From positions 62,001 through 126,000 of the forward strand of contig CAWKFQ010000014.1 of assembly GCA_963848955.1 (NCBI GenBank): 64,000 bases of DNA, read 5' to 3'. The DNA is from DASUPK01 sp963848955. Its GTDB lineage: Bacteria > Actinomycetota > Thermoleophilia > Solirubrobacterales > 70-9. Positions 9,213-17,898 of this stretch are shown piece by piece. Within the stretch, counting starts at the first letter, position 1. The number at the start of each line of letters is the position of its first letter. The position numbers and the translations under genes are program-made. The notes under the pieces are model-generated. The model saw nothing but the letters and a program-made list of their open reading frames with translations. It ran no database searches and was not told where the DNA came from.

Positions 9213-10553
9213 GTGAAGCTCGACAACTGGCTCGCGCAGCGTGCCCACAGCTGCCCCGAGCGGAGCGCGCTGGTAACCGAAGCCTCCAGCGTCACCTACG
9301 CGGAACTGGAGGCCGAGGCGACCTGGGTCGCTCGTCGGCTCGCCGCCTACGGGGTGAGGAGGGATGCGGTCGCGGCGCTCACCATGCATCCGCGCCGCGA
9401 GGAGGTCGTGCTGCTGCATGCCCTGATGAAGCTCGGTGCCGTCGCGCTGCCGCTGAGCCCGCGACTCACCGAGGCCGAGCGGGACGGCGTGCTCGCCGCG
9501 GAGCGGCCCGCCGTCGACCTGAACGATGCCGCCGAGCTCACCCAGACCGAGGCCGACCTGCCCCTGCTCGGCGAGCACGACATGGATGACCTCCAGTGCC
9601 GCATCCTCACCAGCGGGACCTCGGGAGAGCCGCGCCCGGTCGGCCTCACCTACGGGAACTTCCTGTTCAGCGCGGTCGGGTCCGCCTTCAACATCGGCGT
9701 CGATCCCTCCGACCGCTGGCTCTGCTGCCTGCCCCTGAGCCACGTCGCCGGCCTCTCGATCATCCTGCGCTCGGTCATCTACGGGACCACCGCCGTGCTC
9801 CTCGACGGCTTCGACACCGAGCAGGTGGCGAGCACTCTCGTCTCCGGGGACATCTCGCTGCTCTCGCTCGTGCCGACCCAGCTGATCCGGCTGCTCGAGG
9901 CGGACACGGACCTCTCGGCACCGCGCGCGATCCTGATCGGCGGTGGGCCGGTACCTCCGGCCGCCCTCCGTGAGGCTCTCGGCAGGGGCGCCACGGTGGT
10001 TCAGACCTACGGCATGACCGAGACCTGCTCCCAGGTGACGACGCTGGCGCCCGAGGACGCGGAGCGCAGGGTCGGCTCCGCCGGGCGCCCCCTGTTCACC
10101 AGCCACATTCGCATCGAGGCGGGCGAGATCCTCGTCCAGGGACCGACGGTCGCTCCCGGTTGCTACGACGCAGACGGCTGGCTGCACACCGGCGACCTCG
10201 GGCACATCGACGAGGAAGGCTTTCTCTACGTCACGGGCCGCGACAGCGAGGTGATCGTCACCGGTGGGGAGAACGTGATGCCGGCGGAGGTGGAGGCGGT
10301 GCTGGTCGCTCATCCCGCCATTGCGGATGCGGCGGTGGTCGGTCGCCCCGATCCCGAGTGGCAGGAGGCCGTCTGCGCCCTGGTCGTGCTCCGCGACGGC
10401 GCCGAGGCGAAGGAGGACGAACTCCGCTCTCACTGCTCGGCCTCGCTCGCCCCCCACAAGGTTCCGAAGCGGATCGACTTCGTCTCGACCCTGCCCCGGA
10501 CCCCCTCGGGCAAGCTGCTCCGGGGCGAGTTGCCCGAGCCGGCCGGCCGCTAG
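9213..10553 (+). CDS. menE: o-Succinylbenzoate-CoA ligase MenE
   Basis: ANL-superfamily adenylating enzyme that activates o-succinylbenzoate with CoA, feeding MenB. Visible: the P-loop ILTSGTSGEPRPVGLTYGN, the QTYGMTETCSQV adenylate-binding motif, HTGDLG with the catalytic hinge Asp region, and the C-terminal PRTPSGKLLR lysine motif. The length of about 447 residues is normal. A TTG at 9207 is an alternative start; the GTG chosen gives MKLDNWLAQ. It is divergent from menB with about 20 bases between the two, so the men genes likely share one control region. Confidence 0.9.
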   Translation: MKLDNWLAQRAHSCPERSALVTEASSVTYAELEAEATWVARRLAAYGVRRDAVAALTMHPRREEVVLLHALMKLGAVALPLSPRLTEAERDGVLAAERPAVDLNDAAELTQTEADLPLLGEHDMDDLQCRILTSGTSGEPRPVGLTYGNFLFSAVGSAFNIGVDPSDRWLCCLPLSHVAGLSIILRSVIYGTTAVLLDGFDTEQVASTLVSGDISLLSLVPTQLIRLLEADTDLSAPRAILIGGGPVPPAALREALGRGATVVQTYGMTETCSQVTTLAPEDAERRVGSAGRPLFTSHIRIEAGEILVQGPTVAPGCYDADGWLHTGDLGHIDEEGFLYVTGRDSEVIVTGGENVMPAEVEAVLVAHPAIADAAVVGRPDPEWQEAVCALVVLRDGAEAKEDELRSHCSASLAPHKVPKRIDFVSTLPRTPSGKLLRGELPEPAGR

Positions 10554-10566
10554 CATCCGCCGCCTC

Positions 10567-11565
10567 ATGGCTGCCGACGACGTCCTCTACGACAAGGACG
10601 CGGACCTCTCCGCGCTCGAGGGCAAGACCATCGCGATCTTGGGCTACGGGTCCCAGGGTCACGCCCACGCGCTCAACCTGAAGGACTCCGGGATGGACGT
10701 CGTCGTCGGGCTGCGCCCCGACTCCTCCAGCCGGGATGACGCGGAGGCCGAGGGGCTCGAGGTGCTCGACGTCGCAGACGCCGCCAGCCGCGGCGACATC
10801 GTGATGATCCTGCTGCCCGACGAGAAGCAGGCCCAGATCTGGCGCGAGGAGATCGCCGACGGGATCGCGGACGGCAACCTCCTGATGTTCGCCCACGGCT
10901 TCGCGATCCGCTTCGGGCAGATCGAGCCGCCGCCCGGCGTCGACGTCGGCATGGTCGCCCCGAAGGGGCCAGGCCACCTGGTCCGCCGCGAGTTCACCGA
11001 CGGGCAGGGGGTGCCCTGCCTGATGGCGATCCATCAGGACGCCACCGGCACCGCGCACGACCAGGTCCTGGCCTACGCCTCGGGCATCGGCGGCGGACGC
11101 GCCGGGATCATCGAGACCACCTTCAAGGACGAGGCCGAGACCGACCTATTCGGTGAGCAGGCCGTTCTCTGTGGAGGCGCCACCGAGCTCGTCCGCGCCG
11201 GCTTCGAGACGCTGGTCGAGGCGGGCTACGACCCGCGCCTCGCCTACTTCGAGTGCCTGCACGAGCTCAAGCTGATCGTCGATCTGATGTACGAGCACGG
11301 CATCCAGGGCATGCGTCACTCGATCTCCAACACCGCCGAGTACGGGGACATGACCCGCGGTCCGAAGGTGATCACCCAGGAGACCCGCCAGGCGATGAAG
11401 AAGATCCTGGCCGACATCCAGTCGGGCGAGTTCGCGAAGGAGTGGATCGCCGAGAACGAGGCCGGCCAGGAGAACTTCCAGCGCATGCGCGAGGAGGCGG
11501 CCAACTCACAGGTCGAGAAGGTCGGCAAGGATCTCCGCGCGATGATGCCCTGGATCGACGAGTAG
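10567..11565 (+). CDS. ilvC: Ketol-acid reductoisomerase (class I)
   Basis: Mg- and NAD(P)H-dependent enzyme that isomerises and reduces acetolactate or acetohydroxybutyrate. The 332 residues match the short class I form. Visible: Rossmann motif GYGSQGHAHALNLKDSG, PKGPGHLVRREF, FGEQAVLCGG and the metal-binding knotted domain with ECLHELKLIVDLMYEHG and SNTAEYGD. The upstream gene is menE, whose TAG stop forms part of a TAGCAT box ten bases before the ATG. The last 27 bases before the final two codons are repeated beyond the neighbouring cyanase gene (see findings). Confidence 0.97.
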   Translation: MAADDVLYDKDADLSALEGKTIAILGYGSQGHAHALNLKDSGMDVVVGLRPDSSSRDDAEAEGLEVLDVADAASRGDIVMILLPDEKQAQIWREEIADGIADGNLLMFAHGFAIRFGQIEPPPGVDVGMVAPKGPGHLVRREFTDGQGVPCLMAIHQDATGTAHDQVLAYASGIGGGRAGIIETTFKDEAETDLFGEQAVLCGGATELVRAGFETLVEAGYDPRLAYFECLHELKLIVDLMYEHGIQGMRHSISNTAEYGDMTRGPKVITQETRQAMKKILADIQSGEFAKEWIAENEAGQENFQRMREEAANSQVEKVGKDLRAMMPWIDE

Positions 11566-11583
11566 CCAGTTGGGCTGCCGGCG

Positions 11584-12036
11584 ATGACCCGCGCGCAGCT
11601 CACCGAGGAGATCCTGGCGGCCAAGCACTCGCGAGGGGTGAGCTGGGCCGAGTTGGCGGAGCTGCTGACCGCACCGGTCGAGTGGGCGACGGCGGCCCTG
11701 CTGGGCCAGTTCCCGCTCGACGAGACGCAGGCCCGTGCCGTCACTGAGGCGCTGGGCCTGAATGAAGATGCCATCCCGGAGCTGACGGCGTCGCCGATGC
11801 GGGGCGGGCTGGACGAAGCGGTGCCGACCGACCCGACCATCTACCGGCTATACGAGATCGTTCAGGTCTATGGCCCGGCGCTGAAGGAACTGATCCACGA
11901 GGAGTTCGGGGACGGGATCATGAGCGCGATCAACTTCGGCTTCACGGTTCGGCGCCTGCCGGACGACAGGGGAGACAGGGTGGAGATCGTCCTCAACGGC
12001 AAGTTCCTGCCGTATGAGTGGCGAGAGATGGACTGA
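11584..12036 (+). CDS. cynS: Cyanate hydratase (cyanase)
   Basis: Decomposes cyanate with bicarbonate to ammonia and two CO2. The 150-residue length is close to the family norm. The N-terminal helical domain is followed by the catalytic domain. Arg88 and Glu91 in DPTIYRLYEIVQVYG and Ser114 in FGDGIMSAINF correspond to Arg96, Glu99 and Ser122 of the E. coli enzyme at a constant offset of eight. It starts 18 bases after ilvC with no clear ribosome-binding site, and is flanked by direct repeats of the ilvC 3' end, which suggests a later insertion. No carbonic anhydrase or cyanate transporter gene is adjacent. Confidence 0.93.
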   Translation: MTRAQLTEEILAAKHSRGVSWAELAELLTAPVEWATAALLGQFPLDETQARAVTEALGLNEDAIPELTASPMRGGLDEAVPTDPTIYRLYEIVQVYGPALKELIHEEFGDGIMSAINFGFTVRRLPDDRGDRVEIVLNGKFLPYEWREMD

Positions 12037-12060
12037 TCTCGGGCGATGATGCCCTGGATC
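12035..12060 (+). repeat. Second copy of the ilvC 3' end after cynS
   Basis: This stretch repeats ilvC bases 11530-11556. Eighteen bases are identical (11539-11556 and 12043-12060), preceded in both by GATCTC. In the ilvC frame this copy reads RAMMPWIWD and then TAA, against RAMMPWIDE and TAG in the intact gene. The two copies are direct repeats around cynS, like a target duplication or recombination scar at a gene 3' end. Confidence 0.75.
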
Positions 12061-12105
12061 TGGGACTAACCGGAGCTCTTACCGTCCGCTCGTGTTAGGG
12101 CCTGC

Positions 12106-12483
12106 TCAGCCGACGGTGGGTGCCGGGACTCCGTCCGCGGGTGGCGGCCCGTACTGGTTCTCACCCGGATCGCTCTGGCGCAGGTAGAAAATCAGCAGCA
12201 CGATGAACCCGATGATCGGGATCAGCCCGATCAGCACCCACCAGCCGGTGTGGTCAGTGTCGTGCAGCCGTCGTATCGCGACCGAGAGGTTCGGCAGCAG
12301 CAGCGCCAGTGACGCCAGTCCGCTCACCACGCCGAAACTGCCGATGATGAGGTCGATGAGGGTGGCGCCAATCCCAACCAGGATCCCAAACAGGAACCAC
12401 CACCAGAATGCCGGTCTTGACGCGCGGCCGTCGAACTTCACGTAGTGGTCGAATCCAGACCTGACTGCCTCAGCAAACGTCAC
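12106..12483 (-). CDS. DUF805 family membrane protein
   Basis: A 125-residue integral membrane protein of the DUF805 family, function unknown. It begins with the soluble stretch FDHYVKFDGRASRPAFWWWF, in which the G-R-A/S-R-x-x-FW pattern is diagnostic, then has three or four hydrophobic segments. The LHDTDHTGWW loop (conserved LHD and GWW) and a proline-rich tail are also typical. The GTG start overlaps by four bases the TGA that ends a short in-frame remnant upstream. No partner gene suggests a function. Confidence 0.85.
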   Translation of the reverse strand: MTFAEAVRSGFDHYVKFDGRASRPAFWWWFLFGILVGIGATLIDLIIGSFGVVSGLASLALLLPNLSVAIRRLHDTDHTGWWVLIGLIPIIGFIVLLIFYLRQSDPGENQYGPPPADGVPAPTVG

Positions 12484-12533
12484 TTGTTCTCCTTCTCCAC
12501 GTAGTCAGCTTCGTAACTCACTGGGTACAGCTT
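12480..12533 (-). pseudogene. Remnant of the N-terminus of a second DUF4389 gene
   Basis: On the minus strand this stretch reads KLYPVSYEADYVEKENK and then TGA. DUF4389 proteins usually begin with a methionine followed by YP(V/I)SYE or similar, as the intact neighbour does (MYPISYEVEPALEGRN). Here the first codon is CTG and the protein stops after about 17 residues, where the DUF805 gene begins with a four-base overlap. It looks like the 5' end of a lost second DUF4389 gene joined to DUF805 by a deletion. Confidence 0.45.
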
Positions 12534-12620
12534 CTAGACCTCAGGGGTGCGGCTTGCCGCCTCGCTCGAGATCTGGCCAGAAGGCGGCGTCGACCCAGCC
12601 TCCTCGTACGAGAACGGCGG

Positions 12621-13169
12621 CTAGTCCTCGGTGATCAGGAGGAAGTAACCGCTGGTCCTGACGAGGTAGGCCATCGCCGAACGCATCGGGTTGAAGAGAC
12701 CCTCCCCTAGCTTGCCCGTGAACAGGATCGCGAACCAGGCGATGATCGAGACGACGTACAGGATGATTCCCTGCACGATCGCGAGCAGCATCACCGGGAT
12801 GCCGATGATCAGCCGGAGCCCCGTCTTGAGGCGGCTGTACTCCCCGAGCGGCGCAGGGACGCCGATTCGAACCGGGTAGCCCGGCCCCTCTTCGCCGCCA
12901 AAGGGCGGGAACTCGTCGCTCAGCAGATACAGGAAGCTGTTCGTCCTGCCCGACATCCGCAGGTAACCGGCGTTGAAGTCGTACAGGCCCTCCGGGTACT
13001 TGCCGGTGAAGACGATCGCGAACCAGGCGATGATCGCCGCGATCTGGGCGACGATCCCGTAGACGTAGGCCACGATCAGCCAGGGGATCGCGACGATGTA
13101 GCGGAAGAACGTTGTCAGACGGTTCCGGCCTTCGAGGGCAGGCTCCACCTCATAGCTGATTGGGTACAT
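12621..13169 (-). CDS. DUF4389 family membrane protein
   Basis: A 182-residue membrane protein of the DUF4389 family, function unknown. It has two similar halves, each with a hydrophobic block and a tryptophan/phenylalanine motif: AAIIAWFAIVFTGKYPEGLY and VVSIIAWFAILFTGKLGEGL. It ends YFLLITED and TAG. Past the TAG the frame stays open as PPFSYEEAGSTPPSG until a second TAG at 12534-12536, and many relatives continue past this point as D-x-Y-P-P-F. A TAC-to-TAG change, real or a base-call error, may therefore have shortened the protein. The ATG at 13169 gives the conserved MYPISYE start. Confidence 0.8.
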   Translation of the reverse strand: MYPISYEVEPALEGRNRLTTFFRYIVAIPWLIVAYVYGIVAQIAAIIAWFAIVFTGKYPEGLYDFNAGYLRMSGRTNSFLYLLSDEFPPFGGEEGPGYPVRIGVPAPLGEYSRLKTGLRLIIGIPVMLLAIVQGIILYVVSIIAWFAILFTGKLGEGLFNPMRSAMAYLVRTSGYFLLITED

Positions 13170-13328
13170 GCTCTCTCCCGGGTCGAGGTGCAGGGGATTG
13201 CGCGCGCGGGCGAGCGACCCCGGCGGACGCGCGATCACCCTACTCCACCCATCGGAGGTCAGTCCAGCGTCTTGGCCGAATAACGCCCATCTCGGGCGAT
13301 GGCTAGCCTTGCGGCTCGCTCCGGATCG

Positions 13329-14469
13329 ATGACGCAGACCATGCTTGAAATCCCCGCTGAGCTGAAGCCCGCCGACGGCCGGTTCGGCTGCGGCCCGTCG
13401 AAGGTGAGGCCCGAGGCCCTCGCCAAGCTGGCGAGCCAGAACGACCTGATGGGCACCTCGCACCGCCAGCAGCCCGTCAGGGACCTGGTCGCGCGTGTCC
13501 GCTCGGGCCTGGGCGAGCTGTTCGACCTCCCCGACGGCTATGAGGTCGCGCTCGGCAACGGCGGTACGACGGCCTTCTGGGACGCCGCCGCTGCGTGGCT
13601 CGTCCGCCGAGCGCGCGCTGCACCTGGCCTACGGCGAGTTCTCCTCGAAGTTCGCCAAGTCGACGGCCGGCGCCCCGTTCCTCGCAGATCCGATCGTGAT
13701 CGAGGCCGAGCCGGGCGACGCCCCGGCGCCGGTCGCCGATCCCGAGGCCGACGTGCTCGCCTGGGCGCACAACGAGACCTCGACCGGCGTGATGGTGCCT
13801 GTGGAACGCCCGGGTGGCGCCGGCGAGAGCCTCGTCGTGATCGACGCGACCTCGGGCGCCGGCGGGCTGCCGGTCGACGTCGGCGAGGCCGACGCCTACT
13901 ACTTCGCGCCCCAGAAAGCCTTCGCCGCCGACGGCGGCCTCTGGCTCGCGCTGCTCAGCCCGGCCGCGATCGAGCGGATCGAGCAGCTCGAGGCGGCCGC
14001 CGATGGCCGCTGGCAACCGGCGTCCCTCTCCCTCTCCCTCGCGCTCGAGAACTCGCGCAAGGAGCAGACCTACAACACGCCCGCGCTGGCGACCTTGATC
14101 CTGCTCGCCGACCAGATCGAGTGGCTGCTCGACGGGGGCGGGCTGGACTTCGGGGTATCACGCACCCGCACCTCGTCGCAGCACCTCTACGGCTGGGCGG
14201 AGGAGTCGGAGGTTGCCACTCCGTTCGTCGTGGATCCGGCGAAGCGCTCGCTGGTGGTGGGAACGATCGACTTCGAAGAGTCGGTGGACGCGGCTGCGCT
14301 CGCCGGAACACTGCGGTCGAACGGCATCGTCGACACGGAGCCCTACCGCAAGCTCGGCCGGAACCAGCTGCGGATCGGCATGTTCCCGGCCGTGGACCCG
14401 GCGGATGTGGAGGCGCTCACCGCCTGCATCGACTGGGTGCTGGAAAACGCCGACGACGTGAGGCGATGA
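13329..14469 (+). CDS. serC: Phosphoserine aminotransferase (one frameshift)
   Basis: PLP enzyme that transaminates 3-phosphohydroxypyruvate in serine synthesis. Seen: the N-terminal RFGCGPSKVRPEAL and LMGTSHRQQPV blocks typical of the actinobacterial SerC type, the GNGGTTAFWDAAAAWLV cofactor region, VLAWAHNETSTGV, the DATSGAGG aspartate region and YYFAPQKAF with the PLP lysine. The frame changes near 13600. The stop overlaps the serA start by four bases (ATGA), so the two genes are translationally coupled. The first ATG at 13329 gives MTQTMLEIP. Confidence 0.93.
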
Positions 14470-16059
14470 ACGACAAGGCGAAGGTCCTGGTCAAGGAGAA
14501 GATCGCCGACGCCGGTGTCGACCTGTTGCGGGAGCGCTTCGACGTCGAGCTCGGGCTCGAGTGGGACGGCACCGAGCTGGAGGAGCGGATCGGCGAGTTC
14601 GACGGCATCCTGATCCGCTCCGCCACCAAGCTCACGCCCGAACTCATCGAGCGCGCCGGCCGGCTCAAGGTGATCGGCCGGGCCGGAACCGGCGTGGACA
14701 ACGTCGATGTCGCGGCGGCCACCAAGCGAGGCATCGTCGTCGCCAACGCCCCCGAGGCGAACTCGCTCGCCGCGGCGGAGCACACGATGGCGCTGATGCT
14801 CGCGCTCTGCCGCAATATTCCGCAGGCTCACGCGTCCCTCGCCGCCGGGAAGTGGGATCGCGGCAAGTTCAAGGGCACCGAGCTCTACGGCAAGACCCTC
14901 GGTGTGCTCGGCTTCGGGCGCATCGGGCAGCTCGTCACCGCGCGTGCCCAGGCCTTCGAGATGCCGGTGATCGCCTACGACAAGTTCGTCACCGCCGACC
15001 GCTTCCGCGAGCTTGGGGTGGAGGGGGTCGAGAATCCGGACGAGCTCTACGCGCGAGCTGACTTCATCTCGCTCCACCTGCCGAAGACGCCCGAGACCGT
15101 GAACTTCATCGACTCCGAAGCGATCGGGAAGATGCGCGAGGGGGTGCGGATCATCAACTGCGCCCGCGGGGAGCTGATCGATCTGGACGCGCTCACGGAG
15201 GGTCTCGAGTCGGGCAAGGTGGCCGGCGCCGCACTCGACGTCTTCCCGGAGGAGCCCTTCACAGAGCACCCGATCCTGCAGCGCGAAGACGTGGTGGTCA
15301 CGCCTCACCTGGGGGCCTCAACGGAGGAGGCCCAGGACCGCGCCGGGGTGGTGACGGCAGAGCAGGTGACAGCTGCGCTCACCGGCGGGGTCGTCACCAC
15401 GGCCGTCAACATCGCGGCGGTTCGGCCTGAGGTGATGGAGCAGCTGGCGCCGTTCGTGCCGCTGAGCGAGAAGCTCGGCCGCCTGGCCCAGGCCTTGGGC
15501 GAGGGCACGCCCGAGCGGGTGGAGGTCGAGTTCCGCGGCCGACTCGCCGATCAGGACACTCGCATCCTTGGGATCGCGACCCTCGTCGGGATCCTCACCG
15601 GCCACACCGAGGAGCCGGTCAACCTCGTCAACGGCCCGCACATGGCCGAGGAGCGCGGCATCGAGCTCACGGAGACACGCGACGCGTCCTCGGAGGACTT
15701 CACGGAGCTGGTGGTGGTGAGACTCCACAGCGGTGGCGACGTCGTCGAGGTCGCGGGCACGGGTGTCGGGCCTCGCAACATTCCCTATCTGGCGCGGGTC
15801 TGGGGAGAGGACTTCTACCTTCCCTTCGCCGACCACCTAACGATCTTCCGGTACACCGACCAGCCGGGAATGATCGGCCGCGTTGGGACGATCTTCGGCG
15901 AGGAGGGGGTCAACATCGTCTCGGCGGCGGTCGGCGCGGAGTCCGGCCGACGACACGGCGGTGATGGCGCTGACCACGGACGCTCCGGTCAACCAGTCGA
16001 CGATGGAGCGCCTCCTCGAGCTGGACGGCTTCTCGGTCGGTCGCGCGGTCGACCTCTAG
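14466..16059 (+). CDS. serA: D-3-phosphoglycerate dehydrogenase, long form (one frameshift)
   Basis: Oxidises 3-phosphoglycerate, committing carbon to serine. The product is about 530 residues, the long type with substrate, NAD, intervening and ACT domains. Visible: LGVLGFGRIGQLVTARAQAF (Rossmann motif), the IIRSATKLT-type substrate loop, INCARGELIDLDAL, HLGASTEEAQDRAG, the intervening domain from about residue 320, and a C-terminal ACT domain starting at FRYTDQPGMIGRVGTIFGEE. The frame shifts near 15950; after it the expected LLELDGFSVGRAVDL ending is found. The ACT domain points to serine feedback control. Confidence 0.95.
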
Positions 16060-16075
16060 GGAATAGGGTCAGCCC

Positions 16076-17108
16076 ATGAGGACGGTCGTGGTCACCGGCC
16101 ATGGAGGGCCGGAGGTGCTCCAGGTACAGGAGAGGCCCGATCCGGCGGTGGGTCCCGGCGAGGTGCGGATCATCGTCAAGGCGGCGGGCATCAACTTCGC
16201 CGACACGATGGCGCGGGTGGGCATCTATCCCGACGCGCCCAAGCCTCCCTGCGTCCTCGGCTACGAGGTAGCCGGTGAGGTCGAGTCCGTCGGCGAGGGG
16301 GTCGACGAGGTGAAGCCGGGCGATCGGGTCGTCGCCGGGGTCCGCTTCGGCGGCCACGCCGAGCTCGTCACCGTTCCGGCCGACCAGGTGCTCCCGCTGC
16401 CCGAACGGCTGAGCTTCGAGCAGGGCGCAGCCGTGCCGGTGAACTACGCCACGGCCTACTGCGCGCTGGTCGTGATGGCGGGGATCAAGCAGGGCGAGCG
16501 CGCCCTGATCCACGCGGCGGCGGGCGGGGTCGGGCACGGCAGCGGTGCAGATCGCCCGCCACCACGGCGCCGAGGTCTTCGGCACTGCCTCCGCCTCCAA
16601 GCACGACGCCATCCGCGAGCTCGGCGTCGAGCATGCGATCGACTACCGCACCCAGGACTTCGAGCAGGAGGTGAGGAGGCTCACCGATGGCCAGGGCGTC
16701 GACGTCGCGATCGACGCCACCGGCCCGACCAACTTCCGCAAGGACTACCGCCTCCTGCGCCAGGGCGGGCGGCTGGTCATGTACGGGCTCTCCGAGGCGT
16801 CCGCCGGCACCGGCCGCGACCTGCGCAAGCTGCTCGGCAGCCTTGCCCGGATGCCCTTCGCGACGCTGCCGTGGTGGAAGAGCCTCCAGCTCATGAGCGA
16901 GAACAAGGGCGTCTTCGGACTCAACATGCTCCACTGGTGGGACCGGGAGGGCGACGTGACGCGGATCACGGGCCCGCTCATCGAGGAGCTCGAGCAGGGC
17001 GAGCTCGAGCCCGTCGTGGCCGAGGCGTTTCCCTTCGACCGCGCCGGGGACGCCCACCGCTTCATCGCGGAGCGGCGGAACATCGGCAAGGTCGTGCTCG
17101 TCCCCTGA
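16076..17108 (+). CDS. NADPH:quinone oxidoreductase, zinc-free MDR family (one frameshift)
   Basis: Medium-chain dehydrogenase/reductase related to quinone oxidoreductases and the VAT-1 group, likely reducing quinones or enones with NADPH. Seen: the GroES-like N-terminal domain with GPGEVRIIVKAAGINFADTM, LGYEVAGEVESVGEGV, and the nucleotide-binding motif HAAAGGVG, where the frame shifts near 16530, followed by AVQIARHHGAEVFGTAS. The zinc-binding cysteines and the structural zinc lobe of alcohol dehydrogenases are absent. A TAGGGT box ends six bases before the ATG, so the mRNA is probably leaderless. The exact substrate cannot be told. Confidence 0.85.
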
Positions 17109-17149
17109 AGGGCGCTCTTAACGGGGTTCACCGGGGTTATGGCAGGCGA

Positions 17150-17875
17150 ATGAAGCTTGGACTCAGGAGAACAGTCAGCGCAGCCGCGGCGCTCGCCGCT
17201 GTCGCTGCGATCGTCCCCGCGACCGCCTCGGCTCGACCGGGGGTGGCCGCATCGGTCTCGACGATCCACGGCCGCGGCGCGACCACCGCCGCGTCGATGA
17301 ACGTGCTGACCCTGAACGACTATCGCGGCATCGACAACCGGATCAGCCTCTTCACCGGGCCCACCGGACGCCTGGTGCTGACGGCGCCGGAGGGCCTGGG
17401 CGATCCCGACGCCAGCGGCTCGGCCTGCGCCTTGGACAACGCCAAGGCCGGTGAGTCAACCGCGCAGGAGGTGAGCTGTGCGCCCGGCTACATCGGGGCG
17501 ATCGTCGGGGACCTCGGCCGCGGCAGCGACACCGTCGACGCCGACCCCTCGCTTCCGGTGATGATCGGAGCCGTGATCGACAGCGAGGACCGGCCGCTCG
17601 AGGGGGGACCTGGCCGGGACCGCCTGGTGGGTGGAGCCGTCGCGGATCTGCTCGAGGGTGACGGGGGGTCGGACTCGATGGCTGGCGGCGGCGGTCTGGA
17701 CCACCTGCGCGGCGGGCCCGGCGCCGACAATCTGAGCGGCGGCGCCGCGAGCGACTGGCTGAGTGGTGGCGGGGGCGCGGACAAGCTGAGCGGGGGAGGG
17801 GGCAGGGACGTCTGCCGCGGGGCCGGCGGGCTCGATACGCAGAAGAACTGCGAGACCGCCCGCGGAATTCCGTAG
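17150..17875 (+). CDS. Secreted glycine/aspartate-rich repeat protein (RTX-like)
   Basis: A 241-residue protein with a Sec signal peptide (MKLGLRRTVSAAAALAAVAA, then an Ala-rich stretch and a likely cut after TASA). The N-terminal half has a cysteine pair region; the C-terminal 90 residues consist of repeats of the type GGPGADNLSGG and GGGGADKLSGG, resembling calcium-binding RTX nonapeptides. The end has two further cysteines (DVCRGAGGLDTQKNC), possibly a disulfide. It is probably an exported calcium-binding or surface protein. No type I secretion genes are near, and the signal peptide argues for Sec export. Function unknown. Confidence 0.75.
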   Translation: MKLGLRRTVSAAAALAAVAAIVPATASARPGVAASVSTIHGRGATTAASMNVLTLNDYRGIDNRISLFTGPTGRLVLTAPEGLGDPDASGSACALDNAKAGESTAQEVSCAPGYIGAIVGDLGRGSDTVDADPSLPVMIGAVIDSEDRPLEGGPGRDRLVGGAVADLLEGDGGSDSMAGGGGLDHLRGGPGADNLSGGAASDWLSGGGGADKLSGGGGRDVCRGAGGLDTQKNCETARGIP

Positions 17876-17898
17876 GTGCCGGCGTTAGCTTTCCGGCC

